Shown: positions 1 through 11,692, numbered from the stretch's first letter. The stretch: 64,000 nucleotides of DNA from Lepidostoma basale (GCA_022606425.2 JAHDVF020000016.1:4060501-4124500); one strand, 5' to 3'. A program made the numbers and translations. Notes: a model not told the origin generated them from the letters alone.

Positions 1-299
1 ATCCATGTATAATAAAACCAAGCCACAAAATAATACTGAGTAGAGAAAATTAAGCCGCGGAAATCGACCGAAGAATAGATAAGAGTTGGGCTGTATTCCG
101 TAACCGACCATGTTTTAAAAAATTCACAAACCTCCATTAACCTTAAACGGGAGGTATTTGATTGCTGCGACCTACCGGTGTTATCTTGTGGGTTTGAAAC
201 CATAACGTTGTCTCAGAAAAGCACAAATAAATTAAGAATCATCCAAGAGCAATGTTAGGAATCAGTATAGCGGACAACGTAAGAAACGCCACTTTTAGA

Positions 300-565
300 G
301 CCAGAACAGGTATGTCATAGTGGCAGCGCTAAAATGTCGCTGTGCAGGCCATTTCGCTCGCAAATCTGACGATAGATGGATAAAACACCAAATTTTCTGG
401 TGTCCTAGACCGCAACCCGAAACCAAGGATGTCCTCAACTTCAATGGAGGGACGACATTTAAAAGACCGCCGGTACGACATGGATGCGTGTTGCCCAGGA
501 TCGAAAGACATAAAAATAGATGGAGGAGGCCTACGTCCAGGATTTGACGGATATAGGCTGATGAT
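300..565 (+). mobile_element. LINE 3' end fragment (RTE-like)
   Basis: This is a decayed C-terminal piece of a non-LTR retrotransposon polyprotein. The plus-strand frame reads VAALKCRCAGHFAR and SDDRW, the usual post-reverse-transcriptase block (in relatives 'LKW-WAGH-R...DRW'), and ends with the WRRPTS block and a stop near 546. A degenerate GATGAT-rich tail follows. The piece at 4655-4925 is a related copy on the other strand. There is no intact ORF, and the clade assignment is tentative. Confidence 0.6.
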
Positions 566-569
566 GATA

Positions 570-1835
570 ATGATATAAAACCGTGTTTGTGAATTTATCA
601 TAAAATGTGTTTTAATTATTATTAGTCGTATTGTTTTAATAATTGTGTGACTTACTTCTAAACACATTATGTATTATAATTTGATAGAAAAGTTGCCCTT
701 TGTAAAATAAATGATACAATAATAAATATCATACAATATTAAAAAGTACTTTCATATTTGTTCAAAGCTAGATTACATGAAGAGCATTGTACTACTTACA
801 ATTATATTGGACCAAATATTACATTGTACATGACAAATATTTTTTTATTACGTATCAGGAAAACCTCTACTTTTATTCCTGAACGTAAGGGGCGGTCCTC
901 GCGTGATACCTGTTTCCAGGCTTCATTTTAATACGTCCCGATATACTTATAAAAGGTGTGGGGAGTTCTAAGCCATCACCGATTGGTTGTTCTTATCTTG
1001 AGCATTACGCAGGCGTTGGGGCGCCTACATATAGCTCCGCAAGCGTCGCGACGCCTCAGTTGGCCCTCAACCACCGGCCCTAACTCAAGCACCTGACAAT
1101 ACTCATTACCTGTTTACAACACTTGCGTGTCGCGTATTGTGATATAAGTTATTAAGTTATAATTAATTTATTTAAAAGTTATTCAGAATAATCGTTACTA
1201 TTTGTGTTCAAAAGTTACACGAACTCAGCATTCCAGGAGGCAGTTATTTATATATTTTTATTGTTTTGGTATGTAAACTTGTTTAAATATTTATATACTG
1301 ATATATATTTGCACTGTGATTTACTTTAGTATTATTATTATTTATTTGATTATTAATCTCTTGTGTTATTCTATTTCTTGGCAAATATTGAAATATAATT
1401 TGGAATTCGGAAAACAAAAATCTATGGTAACGAATTTTCTCGTACAAGACGTAGTCATTATACACGAATAATGTAATTTTTAATGAACTCAAGGCGATAA
1501 CAATACGAAGTTCCATAATTACGATTTTTTATAAATTTAAATACAATTATTTTTCCATTTGAAGCTTATCGGGAGAACAATATAAACTAACCAAAATATT
1601 TTAAACAAAATACAAGAATCTAAGTACATACGAGTACCAAGGACCTAGCATGAACAATTAACAAAAATACAAAAAAGATTTACATCGAGCGAACAAAACG
1701 ACACACCTACAAAATTTTATCATAGAAATAAACAGATTTCAATCATAAAAATGAAATTATCGTACAACACTTAGCTCCGATAACTGCATTCATTCTAGCT
1801 TTATCAAAATATTAATCTCAATAATATGATACATA
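570..1835. other. AT-rich stretch with a possible solo LTR remnant
   Basis: No gene is supported. The part at about 860-1240 is less AT-rich and holds TTATAAAAGG near 948 followed by GC-richer sequence, as in the promoter part of an LTR. I could not find paired ends or a target duplication, so the LTR reading is only a suggestion. The remainder is plain AT-rich sequence. Confidence 0.25.
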
Positions 1836-2762
1836 CGAGGTCCGTTCAAAAAGTATCGCGAATTTTGTGTTTTTTCAAAAATTATTTATATATTCATGAA
1901 TTTCTATTTTGTCCCCTTCAAAGTAATCCCAACCAGATATTATACACTTGTGCCAACGTTTTTTTCAATCCTCGAAGCACCCCAAAAAATCATTTTTTGT
2001 GATCTTGTTCAGCTCCTCCTTCGATGCCGTCTTTATCTCCTCAATCGTAGCCTAGCGTCGTCCTTTCATGGGCCTCTTCAGTTTCGGGAACAAGAAAAAG
2101 TCACAGGGGGTCAGATCTGGGGAATACGGTGGCTGCGGCATTATTGGTGTGTTGTTTTGGCCAAAAATTCGCGCACAAGCAGATGCGAAATTGAGCAATT
2201 TTGGTACGAATTTCGCGGCGACCGATCTCATGCCCAAATCATTGGTAAAAATCGAATGGCACGAGCCAAGCGATATGTTTAAGTCCTCAACAACTTCTCT
2301 AGCGGTGATTCGACGATTGGCCAATACTATGTTATTCACTTCATCAATGTTTTCGTCTGTTGTTGACGTGCTCGGGCGTCCGGCAGGCTCTTTTTCGTTC
2401 ACATCTTCTCGGTCCTCTGAGAACATTTTGTACCACCGATAAACGCTGCTTTGGTCCAAGATAGCTTCACCATATGCCACAGTCAACATTCGGAATGCGT
2501 CCGGGGACTTAATTTTGTTTTTCACTCAAAATTTGATACAGATTCATTGATCCATTTTTTTGGAGTGTGCAAAAATCGAAGACGAGCCAAAACACGTGCA
2601 AGCAAAGTGGCTCTCAAAAATTTACTGAACATTCAAACTGGCCGAACTTATCGGCATAAGTGAGAAACATGAGTACCAACATAACGCCACAAAAAAATCA
2701 AAAATCGAATATACGTAACCGGCGGAAATTCAAAATTCGCGATACTTTTTGAACATACCTCG
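1836..2762 (-). mobile_element. Internally deleted mariner (TA target)
   Basis: The two ends are inverted repeats of about 30 bp (left starts CGAGGTCCGTTCAAAAAGTA, right end reversed starts CGAGGTATGTTCAAAAAGTA), flanked on both sides by TA (1834-1835 and 2763-2764), as expected for Tc1/mariner insertion. A minus-strand frame (2525-2052) carries the N-terminal helix-turn-helix part (SSVYRWYKMFSED, ENIDEVNNIVLANRRIT) and then jumps directly to the end of the catalytic domain (PPYSPDLTPCDFFLF). The middle, with the first two catalytic aspartates, is gone. The element is therefore non-autonomous, about 930 bp against about 1.3 kb for intact relatives. Confidence 0.9.
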
Positions 2763-2764
2763 TA

Positions 2765-3828
2765 TTGTATTTTTACAACAAATAGATACTGAAATAATAT
2801 TGTTATGGGGTGTTTATTTTGTATATCTTTTAATCGTCATATAAAATTCACAGATAAACTATATATCTTACGTAAGTGTAGATTTCTCACAATTATCTTG
2901 TTAATATTGTTATTTTAATATGTCGCGTGTTCATATTTTTCTCCTTGTGCAATACTTTTTATCATCTTATTGGGAGTATTATCACCGCGCGTGAAGTTTT
3001 TGTCGGTTTGAAAATCATTAAAACAAATTTTTATTTGTCTATTTTTTTGTGAATGAAAACACTGTTTTGTCTACGGGTTCTAACTAATTTATTTTGAATT
3101 GTTATAAACACGAATAATTAGATAATCAATACAAATACAAACATCTATTTTTAGACGTTTAATTATATATTACAAGATAGTTTAAAAAGCTTTTATTTGA
3201 TCTAAACTCACCATACAATTGTTTAAACAAGTGGTGACATAAATTTGTAGATTTTAAAATTCTGTTCTTTTTTTTTTAAATATTTTATAGTCTAGGCAAT
3301 ATACTAGTATGGTGATTATATACTATAAAATTGTTAAATTATCACCATAGGAGTATATTTGCCTGATGAAATTCTTAGAGTATGACTATCCTTAACTGTA
3401 CTAAAAACATTATGTACCTTACTTAAATATAATATATTCGTTGATTGATACATGTCACTTTAATGACAATTTTTAATTAAAAAATGTTGATTTAATAATT
3501 ATTTACTAACGGAATCGGCTGAATCGAAATATTCTTTCTCACTTAGAAATGAGAACAGACTTTGTATATATTCGCCTTCACTTGTTTTGTAGATTAATAT
3601 ATTAATGAGTTTTATGCATATTTAAAGTTTTTTTTACACTTTAAATTTAACATAATATTTTGAAAACAAAATAGCTTCTCAAACTAAAAAGAAGATATTA
3701 TAAATAACCAAATGAATTTAACTTCAAACCCCATTTCCAGTATATTTTCAATCTCCTTTCCAGATTTAACTCCACTCCATTTATTTAGTATTTAGTATAT
3801 TAATAACCCACTTAAATTATATTACACT
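2765..3828. other. AT-rich stretch without recognised features
   Basis: Both strands are rich in stops and low in complexity. I see no coding potential, no terminal repeats and no tandem array here. Confidence 0.5.
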
Positions 3829-3965
3829 AGCTGACCCGGCAACGCTTCGCTATTGCTATATTAGAGTATATAAATACACCCAATATATATTAAAGAAATA
3901 CAATTAAAGTTCAATATCAATGATTTTATTGGATAAAATGACATGTGTATAGGTGTAAGAATGTG
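3829..3965. repeat. Dispersed insect repeat end (ACTAGCTGACCCGGCAACG)
   Basis: The block ACTAGCTGACCCGGCAACG followed by CTTCGCTATTGC looks like the end of a widespread insect interspersed repeat. I recognise the motif but cannot name the family from sequence alone, and the far end of the element is not visible. Confidence 0.35.
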
Positions 3966-4379
3966 TGTATCCTAATTCAGTTCATATCTTTAAAACATTT
4001 GTTTAATCCAAGCAAACTTGCTGTGAACTTGAATAATACTAATGTGAATTGAACAATTGAAGGCTGGGCATTACCAAGGTGGCAAGTTTACAAAAAGTCT
4101 GAAATGAGTTTTTGATGCCAATTGGTCTTAAACATAGCTGTGCAAAAGCGCGTTATGATTTAATAATATAGTGTAGTTAAAACGTTACCCTAAAGATGCC
4201 ACCCAAAAAAAAGTTAATATTTATCTTTTTCAGCTTTATTTTTAAACCATTTTTGTAACGTCCAGTCTTAATTTTTTCCTTAATATTTTAAGTGAAATTA
4301 AAAAAACAAATAAATATACTATATCACATTTGCATAAAACATTCATACATATACCATTCAAGGTCATAATAATGCTCTT

Positions 4380-4574
4380 AGAAATACAATGTTTAGAGAA
4401 ACAAAACTCTTGATTTTGATGTCCATTAGATGAAGCTAATAATGCACATTCACTTAACCAATGACGAAATTTGTAAATTTGTGTGATGTCTGGAAATATA
4501 CATTGAATCAATTCTCCTTTGGAGTGTGATTCTACAGAAATCAGTTGATAATTTAAAGCATTCATTCCATACAA
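4380..4574 (-). pseudogene. Helitron/PIF1-type helicase remnant
   Basis: On the minus strand the frame contains HSKGELIQCIFPDI, YKFRHWLSECALLAS. This resembles the conserved PIF1-like helicase block of Helitron RepHel proteins (in the family '...FP-I--NYK---WL-ERAILA--N'). Only about 50 residues align and no helicase Walker motifs are present, so it is a short relic. It could be a chance resemblance. Confidence 0.4.
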
Positions 4575-4654
4575 TGAACTTTCATTGTTGCAGAATTTTA
4601 CCCATTCCAGAAATATTTAAAATGTTGAATGTAGGTGTTTCAATGTTTTGTATC

Positions 4655-4925
4655 ATCATCATCATGAGTCTATATCCGTTCACTCCTGGGCGTAGGCCTC
4701 CTCCATCTGATTCAATGTCTGTCGATCCTGGGCAACACGCATCCAATGTCGTCCCTCCATCGAAGTTGAGGACGTCCTGGGTTTCGGGTTACAGTACATC
4801 TATCATCAGGGCTGCGAGCGGCATGCCATTTTAGCGCTGCCACTCTTCCGATGATGTCCGACACTCCTGTTCTGCCTCTAATAGTGGAATTAAACCAATT
4901 AATCCAACCTGTACATACCATTTCA
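4655..4925 (-). mobile_element. LINE 3' end fragment (RTE-like)
   Basis: The minus-strand translation contains RVAALKWHAARSPDDR, then WRDDIGCV, the same C-terminal block as the copy at 300-565, with frame breaks. It lies directly next to the triplicated repeat whose units also begin with LINE sequence in the same orientation. Confidence 0.6.
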
Positions 4926-4970
4926 AAATTAGTTCATAAATATAACAATCTGTCTTGCACATATCAAGGT

Positions 4971-6284
4971 GTGGGATCCATACATGCCAGTATCTTAGTA
5001 TCTTGCGTTGCGTGCCCCATCTCACGACATCTTCCACCTTGGAGATATCGTGGATAGCCGTGTTCCTCACCCTATCTCAAAGAGTCTTTCCTGGTATCAT
5101 CCTTAGCGTCGGCATCTCTGCAAAAATCAAATAATTATATTAAAATGAGCAGTATATTAAAAAAAACTCGAATCGATCATTGTAAGATTGGCGTGGGAAC
5201 ATCAGACCATTTGGAAATGTTATATTACTGGATTTTTCCAACTGAGGCAGCTAATGCTGTATGTAAGGATATGTTTACCTATCACAGCATTTTTTTTTTC
5301 AGAGAAAAACTAAAACAGCTGAAGTAAATTGTCTAATCCAAAAGATATAGGTTATCGCCCTGCCAGAACAATTTTACATTAAAATAACATTATTAAAATA
5401 GATTATACCAATTCATAGAATTGTGAGGTGTGGGATCCATACATGCCAGTATCTTGCGTTGCGTGCCCCATCTCACGACATCTTCCACCTTGGAGATATC
5501 GTGGATAGCCGTGTTCCTCACCCTATCTCAAAGAGTCTTTCCTGGTATCATCCTTAGCGTCGGCATCTCTGCAAAAATCAAATAATTATATTAAAATGAG
5601 CAGTATATTAAAAAAAAAACACTGGCGTGGGAACGTCAGACCATTTGGAAATGTTATATTACTGGATTTTTCCAACTGAGGCAGCTAATGCTGTACGTAA
5701 GAATATGTTTACCTATCACAGCATAACAGAGAAAAACTAAAACAGCTGAAGTAAATCGTCTAATCCAAAAGATATTATAGGTTATCGCCCTGCCAGAACA
5801 ATTTTACATTAAAATAACATTATTAAAATAGATTATACCAATTCATAGAATTGTGAGGTGTGGGATCCATACATGCCAGTATCTTGCGTTGCGTGCCCCA
5901 TCTCACGACATCTTCCACCTTGGAGATATCGTGGATAGCCGTGTTCCTCACCCTATCTCAAAGAGTCTTTCCTGGTATCATCCTTAGCGTCGGCATCTCT
6001 GCGAAAATCAAATAATTATATTAAAACGAGCAGTATATTAAAAAAAACACTGGCGTGGGAACGTCAGACCATTTGGAAATGTTATATTACTGGATTTTTC
6101 CAACTGAGGCAGCTAATGCTGTATGTAAGGATATGTTTACCTATCACAGCATTTTTTTTTCAGAGAAAAACTAAAACAGCTGAAGTAAATCGTCTAATCC
6201 AAAAGATATAGGTTATCGCCCTGCCAGAACAATTTTACATTAAAATAACATTATTAAAATAGATTATACCAATTCATAGAATTG
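4971..6284. repeat. Tandem triplication of a ~430-bp unit
   Basis: Three head-to-tail copies begin with GTGGGATCCATACATGCCAG at about 4971, 5430 and 5860 and end with CAATTCATAGAATTGT. The periods are 459 bp (copy 1 to 2) and 430 bp (copy 2 to 3). Differences are few: copy 1 has an extra TATCTTAG repeat and an ATCGATCATTGTAAGATT insertion, and poly-A/poly-T lengths vary. The first ~145 bp of each unit is a minus-strand LINE C-terminal piece (RNTAIHDISKVEDVVRWG, then WHVWIPH). Confidence 0.95.
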
Positions 6285-6814
6285 TTACTTAGAATTTAAC
6301 GTTTTTCCATGTAGATTCATAACATAACCTAAAATAATACGTAAGTAAAACGATATGTAACTTCATTTCTATTCGATATACCTAATTTAGAACTAAAACT
6401 TTGAAACATGTAATGCGGAAATATAATCTGTATTCATTTCAACGGCAAAATAGAATAAACTGAAGATATATATGAATTAGAAATATAAATATTTTACTTA
6501 CGAAACTAACACGCAATTCAAATTTGACATTTCAGAGATAGGGATGGGCAATCCGCTCACGAGTCGACTCAAAGATTCGAATCTTTTTGGTGAGCGGGTG
6601 AGCGATGATCCATAAAAAAAAGAGCGGCAGCTCAATGATCCGCTAGGTCAGGGGGGTCGGCAAAATTATTAGCCAAAGAGCCAAATGCGTACTTTACAAC
6701 GATTTAAAAAAAAAATTGAGAGCCAAATATGTTTATTGATTTAGATAACCTTTATTATAATTTTTGCACTTCATTCAATTACGGGTACACTGAATAAAAC
6801 ATTATTTCATACTT

Positions 6815-7200
6815 CTTCCTGTGATGAAGGCGACCAGCCTTCTCTCCATCTCTTTGGTGGTCATCCTGGTGGTCGACGGCCCTCTGGAGTCTCTTGCATC
6901 ACGATATTAGGAATTCTTGCTGGATCCATTCTCTCGATGTCTCTGCCTACTCCATCTCACTATGTCTTCAATGTTGCAGGATTTGCGAATTTATTCGTTG
7001 GGTATCCTATCTCTAACGGTTCTCCCCACAATAGGTCGCAGTCTGGTTCTGACAGTGTCTGCTCTTGCTTTGATTCCGTATGTTATTATGGACCTGATGC
7101 ATGTTTGTTTGTTGTTATTCTTAATTTTAGGCACAATTCCATGTTCTCATCAATAAGACGACTTCGTAGTTTACTCTTGTTAAAATTCATGCTTGAATAA
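6815..7200 (-). mobile_element. LINE fragment inside the hAT-like element
   Basis: Read on the minus strand, the part near 6815-6915 gives DPARIPNIVMQETPEGRRPP and PPKRWREGWSP, a typical LINE C-terminal 'GRPP-RW' block. The part at 11040-11220 is a diverged relative. It is broken and 5'-truncated. Confidence 0.5.
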
Positions 7201-7469
7201 AATTGTCCGCATGAATATGTAGAAGCGAAAAGCGAAAGATCAGCAAGAGTCAGTAATACTATTTCAGGCGTTGAAGATGATGACTAAAAATCTTTGAATT
7301 GGCGATGATGATTAAGAGTTTTAGCTAAACCGGAATTGATAATCGTAATCACCAATTCCATAACTTTACAAATTTCTTCTGGAAATGTCTGCGGACAGAG
7401 CGTTCTTGATGAATGATGCGATGGTAAGCAAGTATCTCGCGATTATTTTTTCTTTCAACAAACCCCTTC

Positions 7470-7735
7470 GGCTCCGGAGCCGCATTTTGCCGACCTCTGC
7501 GCTAGGTGAATCATATATTATTGCAAAAGAGTCGACGAACGGTTCCGCTCAGTAAAGTGAGCCGATTCTTCTTGATAATTATCGAGCGGCTCCGGAGCCG
7601 CATTTTGCCGACCTCTGCGCTCGGTGAATCGTATATTATTGCAAAAGAGTCGACTATTTTTAGTGATCTCTTTAAGGGATCTGAGCTGAATGGTTCCGCT
7701 CAGTAAAGTGAGCCGATTCTTCTTGATAATTATCG
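7470..7735. repeat. Two tandem copies of a ~118-bp unit
   Basis: The unit starts GGCTCCGGAGCCGCATTTTG at 7470 and again at 7588, continues through TATATTATTGCAAAAGAGTCGAC, and ends with the GAGCCGATTCTTCTTGATAA segment. The copies are nearly identical, so the duplication is recent relative to the hAT-like element that contains it. Confidence 0.85.
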
Positions 7736-7984
7736 AGTCGTTTTGTCGTTGTGAATTTTTTTTTTAGCTCATCGACAAAAAATTTATCCTGGTGAATTTT
7801 TTTTTTTTACCGGAATCAACTTTTTTGGTCGAGGAGCAAAAAAAAAAGGTCACTAAAATAATTTCAAACTTTGAACGACTCAAAATGGTGAACCGTGGAT
7901 CGTTAAAAAGAGTCGGCTCACTTTGCTGAGCGGAACCGTTCAGATCAGATCCCTGAGATGAGTCGTTTTGCCCATCCCTATACG

Positions 7985-8225
7985 TGCGTATATTTTTCAG
8001 TTCAAAGGAGCGACTAATTTCATATCTGACCACGCAAAGAGTCAAAAAAGCCACTAATTTGCATCTTATCACGCCAAGCGAATATAGACTCTAAAGATCG
8101 ATACTCAGGTGATACGAACATGAAGGTCTATACTCGCTCGCACTACGAAAATTTATAAATTTCCAAAGTTAATTAGAGCTCGATTAATAACAAAAATATG
8201 CCTATGCCCACCTATGTCTATCTAT
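7985..8225. repeat. Dispersed repeat, inverted partner at 53.0-53.2 kb
   Basis: The segment with GCGAATATAGACTCTAAAGA, then CACTACGAAAATTTATAAAT, and TTAGAGCTCGATTAATAACA matches 53000-53220 in reverse orientation. A pair of AGTCTATATTCGC-type blocks inside suggests that the parent element is itself partly palindromic. The family is not recognised. Confidence 0.55.
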
Positions 8226-8394
8226 TAAGGAAGTGTATCAATATGAAAACGATCTGCTTAGGAATAACCCCGGAATTAGTCCGCACACACCGGAAGCTGG
8301 CCTTTTATTTATATAGAAGATAAATTTGTTTAGGTTTAAATCCTATAAATAAATAATAAATCCTATAAATCCTTAAAAAAAAAATATGTTTACG

Positions 8395-8612
8395 GTGTAA
8401 ATGGAACCAGAAATAGAGGAAGATCGAGGAAAACGTGGCACGATCAAATAAATCAAATATTGAATGTCGGCCATGTGAGGAGTCAGAGAAATCGACGCGC
8501 GTGCATGACACGATGTATGAATGTTGAGGAAGCGAGAGAAATATGTCAGGAAAGAAAAGTGTGTGTCCATTCTTTCTGCCTACCCCTTCGGGGAGACGGC
8601 GTGATGGTTAGT
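8395..8612 (+). mobile_element. LINE 3' end with GTTA tail
   Basis: The plus strand carries the frame NGTRNRGRSRKTWHDQIN-like block (in related copies 'RGRPRKTWHDQIN') followed by GGAGACGGCGTGATGGTTAG, then TTAGTT. The 3' end GGCGTGATGGTTAGTTAGTT is shared by the copies at 11.7, 57.4 kb (+) and 9.2, 16.4, 34.5, 50.5, 61.7 kb (-), which defines one LINE family with a GTTA-repeat tail. Confidence 0.7.
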
Positions 8613-8624
8613 TAGTTTAAATCC

Positions 8625-8945
8625 TATAGATTAATTTGCAGCTTAATGTAATATTTTTTGCTGATTCTTGAGATGTCACATGGGCCTTTTAATATGGTAG
8701 TTTCTCGTTGCTTTCCTCATTTTTTGTATACCTTACAGTACAACAGGTGTTTTGAACCCAATTACTGTATATACTTATTTAAGCTATTGATTCTCATGAC
8801 ATGTGATAACGTGACTAAACTATCGATATTTTTATTGTCATGTGAATTCTACCAGACCACAGATATCGAGTGATTTTTTTTCACGAATCTTCGGTGTGTA
8901 AATTGGACCAGTCGTAGCTGTTACCACTCTGCCATGAAGGCCGTC
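8625..8945 (-). mobile_element. tRNA-derived SINE copy
   Basis: This is a minus-strand member of a ~320-bp SINE present at least seven times in the window. The family shows a pol III-like head (A box TGGCCGAGTGG, B box GGTTTCGATTCC in better copies at 31.7 and 58.2 kb), then CACATGACAATAAAA and an unrelated body ending in CTACCATATTAAAAGGCCCA. In this copy the head has decayed. Its uninterrupted TTAA near 8690 serves as the empty-site reference for the MITE at 60444-60848. Confidence 0.7.
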
Positions 8946-9234
8946 ATCAATATTGAACATAACGTATTTTCTGCGAGGAAGTACATATGTGGATAGAATG
9001 GACACGAATGCCGTTTTCTGATTGATTAAATAATTGGTTCGTTACATGGCCCCTCGACCATACCTGATTAATATAATACATCATAATTTGTGTGTTTTGC
9101 TAAAGCTTTCGTGCAGTTTATAGTCGTGTTGTGCAAAAGTCACGACTCCTAATTCCCACCAGTTCTCTTCACTCCGCAATACTCCCGTGAATATTTCCAA
9201 GTGCTATCTATTAACGGAACAATATTCCGTAATA

Positions 9235-9335
9235 TTACTAACTAAACAACCATCACGCCGTTCCGGATGGACCGCCACACTGTTCTATCCTGACACAACT
9301 CTTGCGCCTCTTCAGATCAAATCAAATCAGTTTAT
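9235..9335 (-). mobile_element. LINE GTTA-tail fragment
   Basis: ACTAACTAAACAACCATCAC followed by the GCCGTTCCGGA block is the reversed 3' terminus of the GTTA-tailed LINE family. Only about 100 bp remain. Confidence 0.55.
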
Positions 9336-9439
9336 ATTCTCAAAAGATATTACAAACAATTGTTATAGTTTAAGACATCTATTGAGAACAGGTAAAATAT
9401 AAAAAATATATAATACCAGGAACGCACGAGAGATGGTTC

Positions 9440-9670
9440 GACATTAGGAATACAAGTTACTCTCCAAAGTCAAGAGTATTTGTCTTCTGAACGTACTTTC
9501 ACGAATATGAAAGACGACAATCTCCGAAGCGATCATGTTCAGCAGTTTGATTGTTCTCCCCACTGGCATCACCAAAGGCAGGTTGGTTCTGTATGCTGGT
9601 AGATAAAACAGTCTGTGCTGACGCTGTCGAAGAAAACCATCCGGAACATAAAGATGGATAGCCTCCAAGA
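9440..9670 (-). mobile_element. LINE fragment (LLNMIASE type)
   Basis: The minus-strand frame contains FLRQRQHRLFYLPAYRTN and then VGRTIKLLNMIASEIV. The same block, LPVWRTIKLLNMIAS, recurs at 40090-40310, and a diverged nucleotide copy lies at 35880-36215. These form a second LINE family in the window. The coding part is truncated. Confidence 0.5.
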
Positions 9671-9784
9671 TGACGGAATTCTCAAAGAATCCCCTGATAA
9701 GTCTGAAGAAATGGGTAAGTGTACACCTATTGCAAACTATTGGTCCCTAGCATGCCAGAAAAGAATGCAATGGGACAAAGCCAC

Positions 9785-10370
9785 GGATAGCTACCAAACT
9801 CCCTCATGTAGAGACTATCCTGACATAACTCTCGCGCCTCTTCTACATTCACACATCGTGACATGCACGCTCGTCGGTCATTCCTATTTAGAACATGATC
9901 GCCTTTAAATCATTGATTAATTTGGTCATGCCATGTCTTCCTCAGCCTTCCTAGACTTCTTTTTCCTTTCACACTACTTATTTATACCTTTTAACCATTC
10001 TTCTCTCGTCCATTCGTTCCATATTTCCAAAACATCTTAGTGACCCTTTTTTAATTTTATTTACGACGCATTCATCCACCTTACATTCCTTTCTTAACTC
10101 ACACATTGTTTTTCCGCTTATTATTCTAAGTGACCTCATTTCTACGATATTTATACTCTTTTCATCATTCTGCCAACTCCAAGCTTCACTTCCGTAAATA
10201 AGGGTCGGCACTAGAACTTTATTGTGCCCTGCCATCTTTGCTTCAGTCGACATGTTTCTATTTGAGGTAAAGACTTTGAGTGCAATATTTATTTTGTTTC
10301 CAGCTCCAGCCCTTTTTTCGATATCTTTCTCAATTTTTCCAATTATTGTAAACACGGTTCTATAATATAT
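9785..10370 (-). mobile_element. LINE 3' region (GTTA-tailed family)
   Basis: On the minus strand a 125-codon frame (10355-9978) reads KVLVPTLIYGSEAWSWQN, MRSLRIISGKTMCELR, then LRCFGNMERMDE, the palm/thumb to C-terminal part of a non-LTR reverse transcriptase. It is broken before the RKTWHDQIN block and lacks the catalytic YADD. Confidence 0.75.
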
Positions 10371-10574
10371 AACATCAATAATCGCATTAATATTTTTTTA
10401 AATCTTACAGTAGCTTAATTAATAATAATTATTAAATTGCTTTTTCTAACAAAAATATTTACCTCTAAAGTAATTATTTTGTTAATAAGGTTTACCTGCT
10501 TCAGATGGTTTATTTTTACTTTCACTTGTTTAAAATAACACTTTGTCGTTACAAAGTATTTTTGTAAACAAGTG

Positions 10575-10890
10575 AAACTACTCGTTAGTAAGAATCCTAG
10601 GGATTGGTTTGCAACAAAGTCTAAAAACTTTTAGTGGTTCTTGTTTAATAGTTTTCACATGTTTGTATACAACAGGTTATTATTATTATTTCATTTTGTT
10701 TACAGCACATTACTGTACGTATTTTTTAAAGTAATTTATATTGATTCTTATGACATGTGATAGATAATTAATTTATCAAAATTTTATTGTCACGTGAATT
10801 AGGTAAATAGGTACACCAGACCAATTAAACTGTGACAATCACACTGCAATCGCCGGGAATCGAACCCGGGACTTCGGTGTGGAAGCATTG
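10575..10890 (-). mobile_element. tRNA-derived SINE copy
   Basis: This minus-strand SINE has a recognisable B box region (reverse complement of GGGAATCGAACCCGGGAC at about 10856) and the shared body (GTGAATT, TGACATGTGATAGATAATTA). The A box side is lost at the right-hand edge. Confidence 0.75.
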
Positions 10891-11039
10891 TTTTTTTTTA
10901 TTGTTGCATCGGCATTTTATTTATTTTTATTCATGTATTACTCAGACACGGCTTTAAAAAAAAAAGAGTTTTTATTTGTTCAGCCACCTTGTCTAAGAAA
11001 AACATTAAAAATCAAATTTATATAATAGTAATATACGAT

Positions 11040-11220
11040 TTCTTCTTCTTTTCTTCTACTTTCTTTAGGGCTGTGTCCTGTCATTTTTCAGAGCCAGATT
11101 CTCGGATGTAGATGTCCAGCTGTTTTGCTATCTTTTCGGTGGTCTTCCTGGAGGTCGACTGCTCGTTGGTACTTTATTTCCTGCTTTGCTTATAACTTTT
11201 TCAAAACCGTCTCTCTCCAT
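11040..11220 (-). mobile_element. LINE fragment with TTC-rich start
   Basis: TTCTTCTTCTTTTCTTCTAC is the reverse complement of a GAA-repeat tail, and the following ~150 bp carry the TTTTCGGTGGTCTTCCTGGA block, the reverse of the 'GRPPRKT' part. It is short and broken. Confidence 0.45.
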
Positions 11221-11319
11221 ATAATATTTACATTAACAGATCTTCAGTCTTTTTAAATAACCGGTAATTAAAATATATTACCCAAAAGATACATTTCGTA
11301 TGTGTGTTTCGTATGTATA

Positions 11320-11692
11320 GGCGTATGTGTGGTAGAACGATATACGACAGAATCTCAAATGCTGATATAAGAAAATAATTTAGAGTGGAAGAAGGTATAA
11401 TGAACAAAATTATGAAAGGATCGCTACGTTGATTCGGACATATGGAGCGCATGCATGGAGAAAGAATAGTTAAGAAAGTATACGTTAATGATGAAAATGG
11501 AGTACGGAGTCGAGGCAGACCGAGGAAAACATGGCATGACCAAATTAATCAAATTTGAAAGATTGCTCATGTAAGAAGTCGGAAGAATCGACGTGCGTGT
11601 GTGAATGTGGGAAAGCTAGTGAGGTGTGTCGGTCCATTCTCTCTGCCTACCCCTGCGGAGAAACGGCATGATGGTTTGATGGTGGTTGATGT
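11320..11692 (+). mobile_element. LINE 3' end (GTTA-tailed family)
   Basis: The plus-strand block corresponds to 'IMKGSLR-FGHMERM' (ATTATGAAAGGATCGCTACG), then GVRSRGRPRKTWHDQIN with a stop close by, and the 3' block CGGAGAAACGGCATGATGG. A closely related copy lies at 29.9-30.3 kb. Confidence 0.7.

Larger units (their letters stand above)
6539..7980. mobile_element. Composite hAT-like element (TAGGGATGGGCAA ends)
   Basis: A 13-bp perfect terminal inverted repeat, TAGGGATGGGCAA at 6539 and TTGCCCATCCCTA ending at 7980, is of the kind seen in hAT elements. Sub-terminal GAGTCG and GAGCGG motifs recur in both orientations. No transposase is present. The 8 bp outside each end do not match, so the ends may come from two copies, or the target duplication has decayed. 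A LINE fragment and a tandem duplication lie inside. Confidence 0.65.

Noticed and set aside
4971..6284. CRISPR-like array
   Set aside because: The repeats are ~430 bp, contiguous and LINE-derived, in a eukaryotic genome; there are no spacers.
10850..10880. Possible tRNA gene (GGGAATCGAACCCGGGAC and similar)
   Set aside because: The A/B boxes recur in seven copies with the same non-tRNA body and no cloverleaf, so they are SINE heads.
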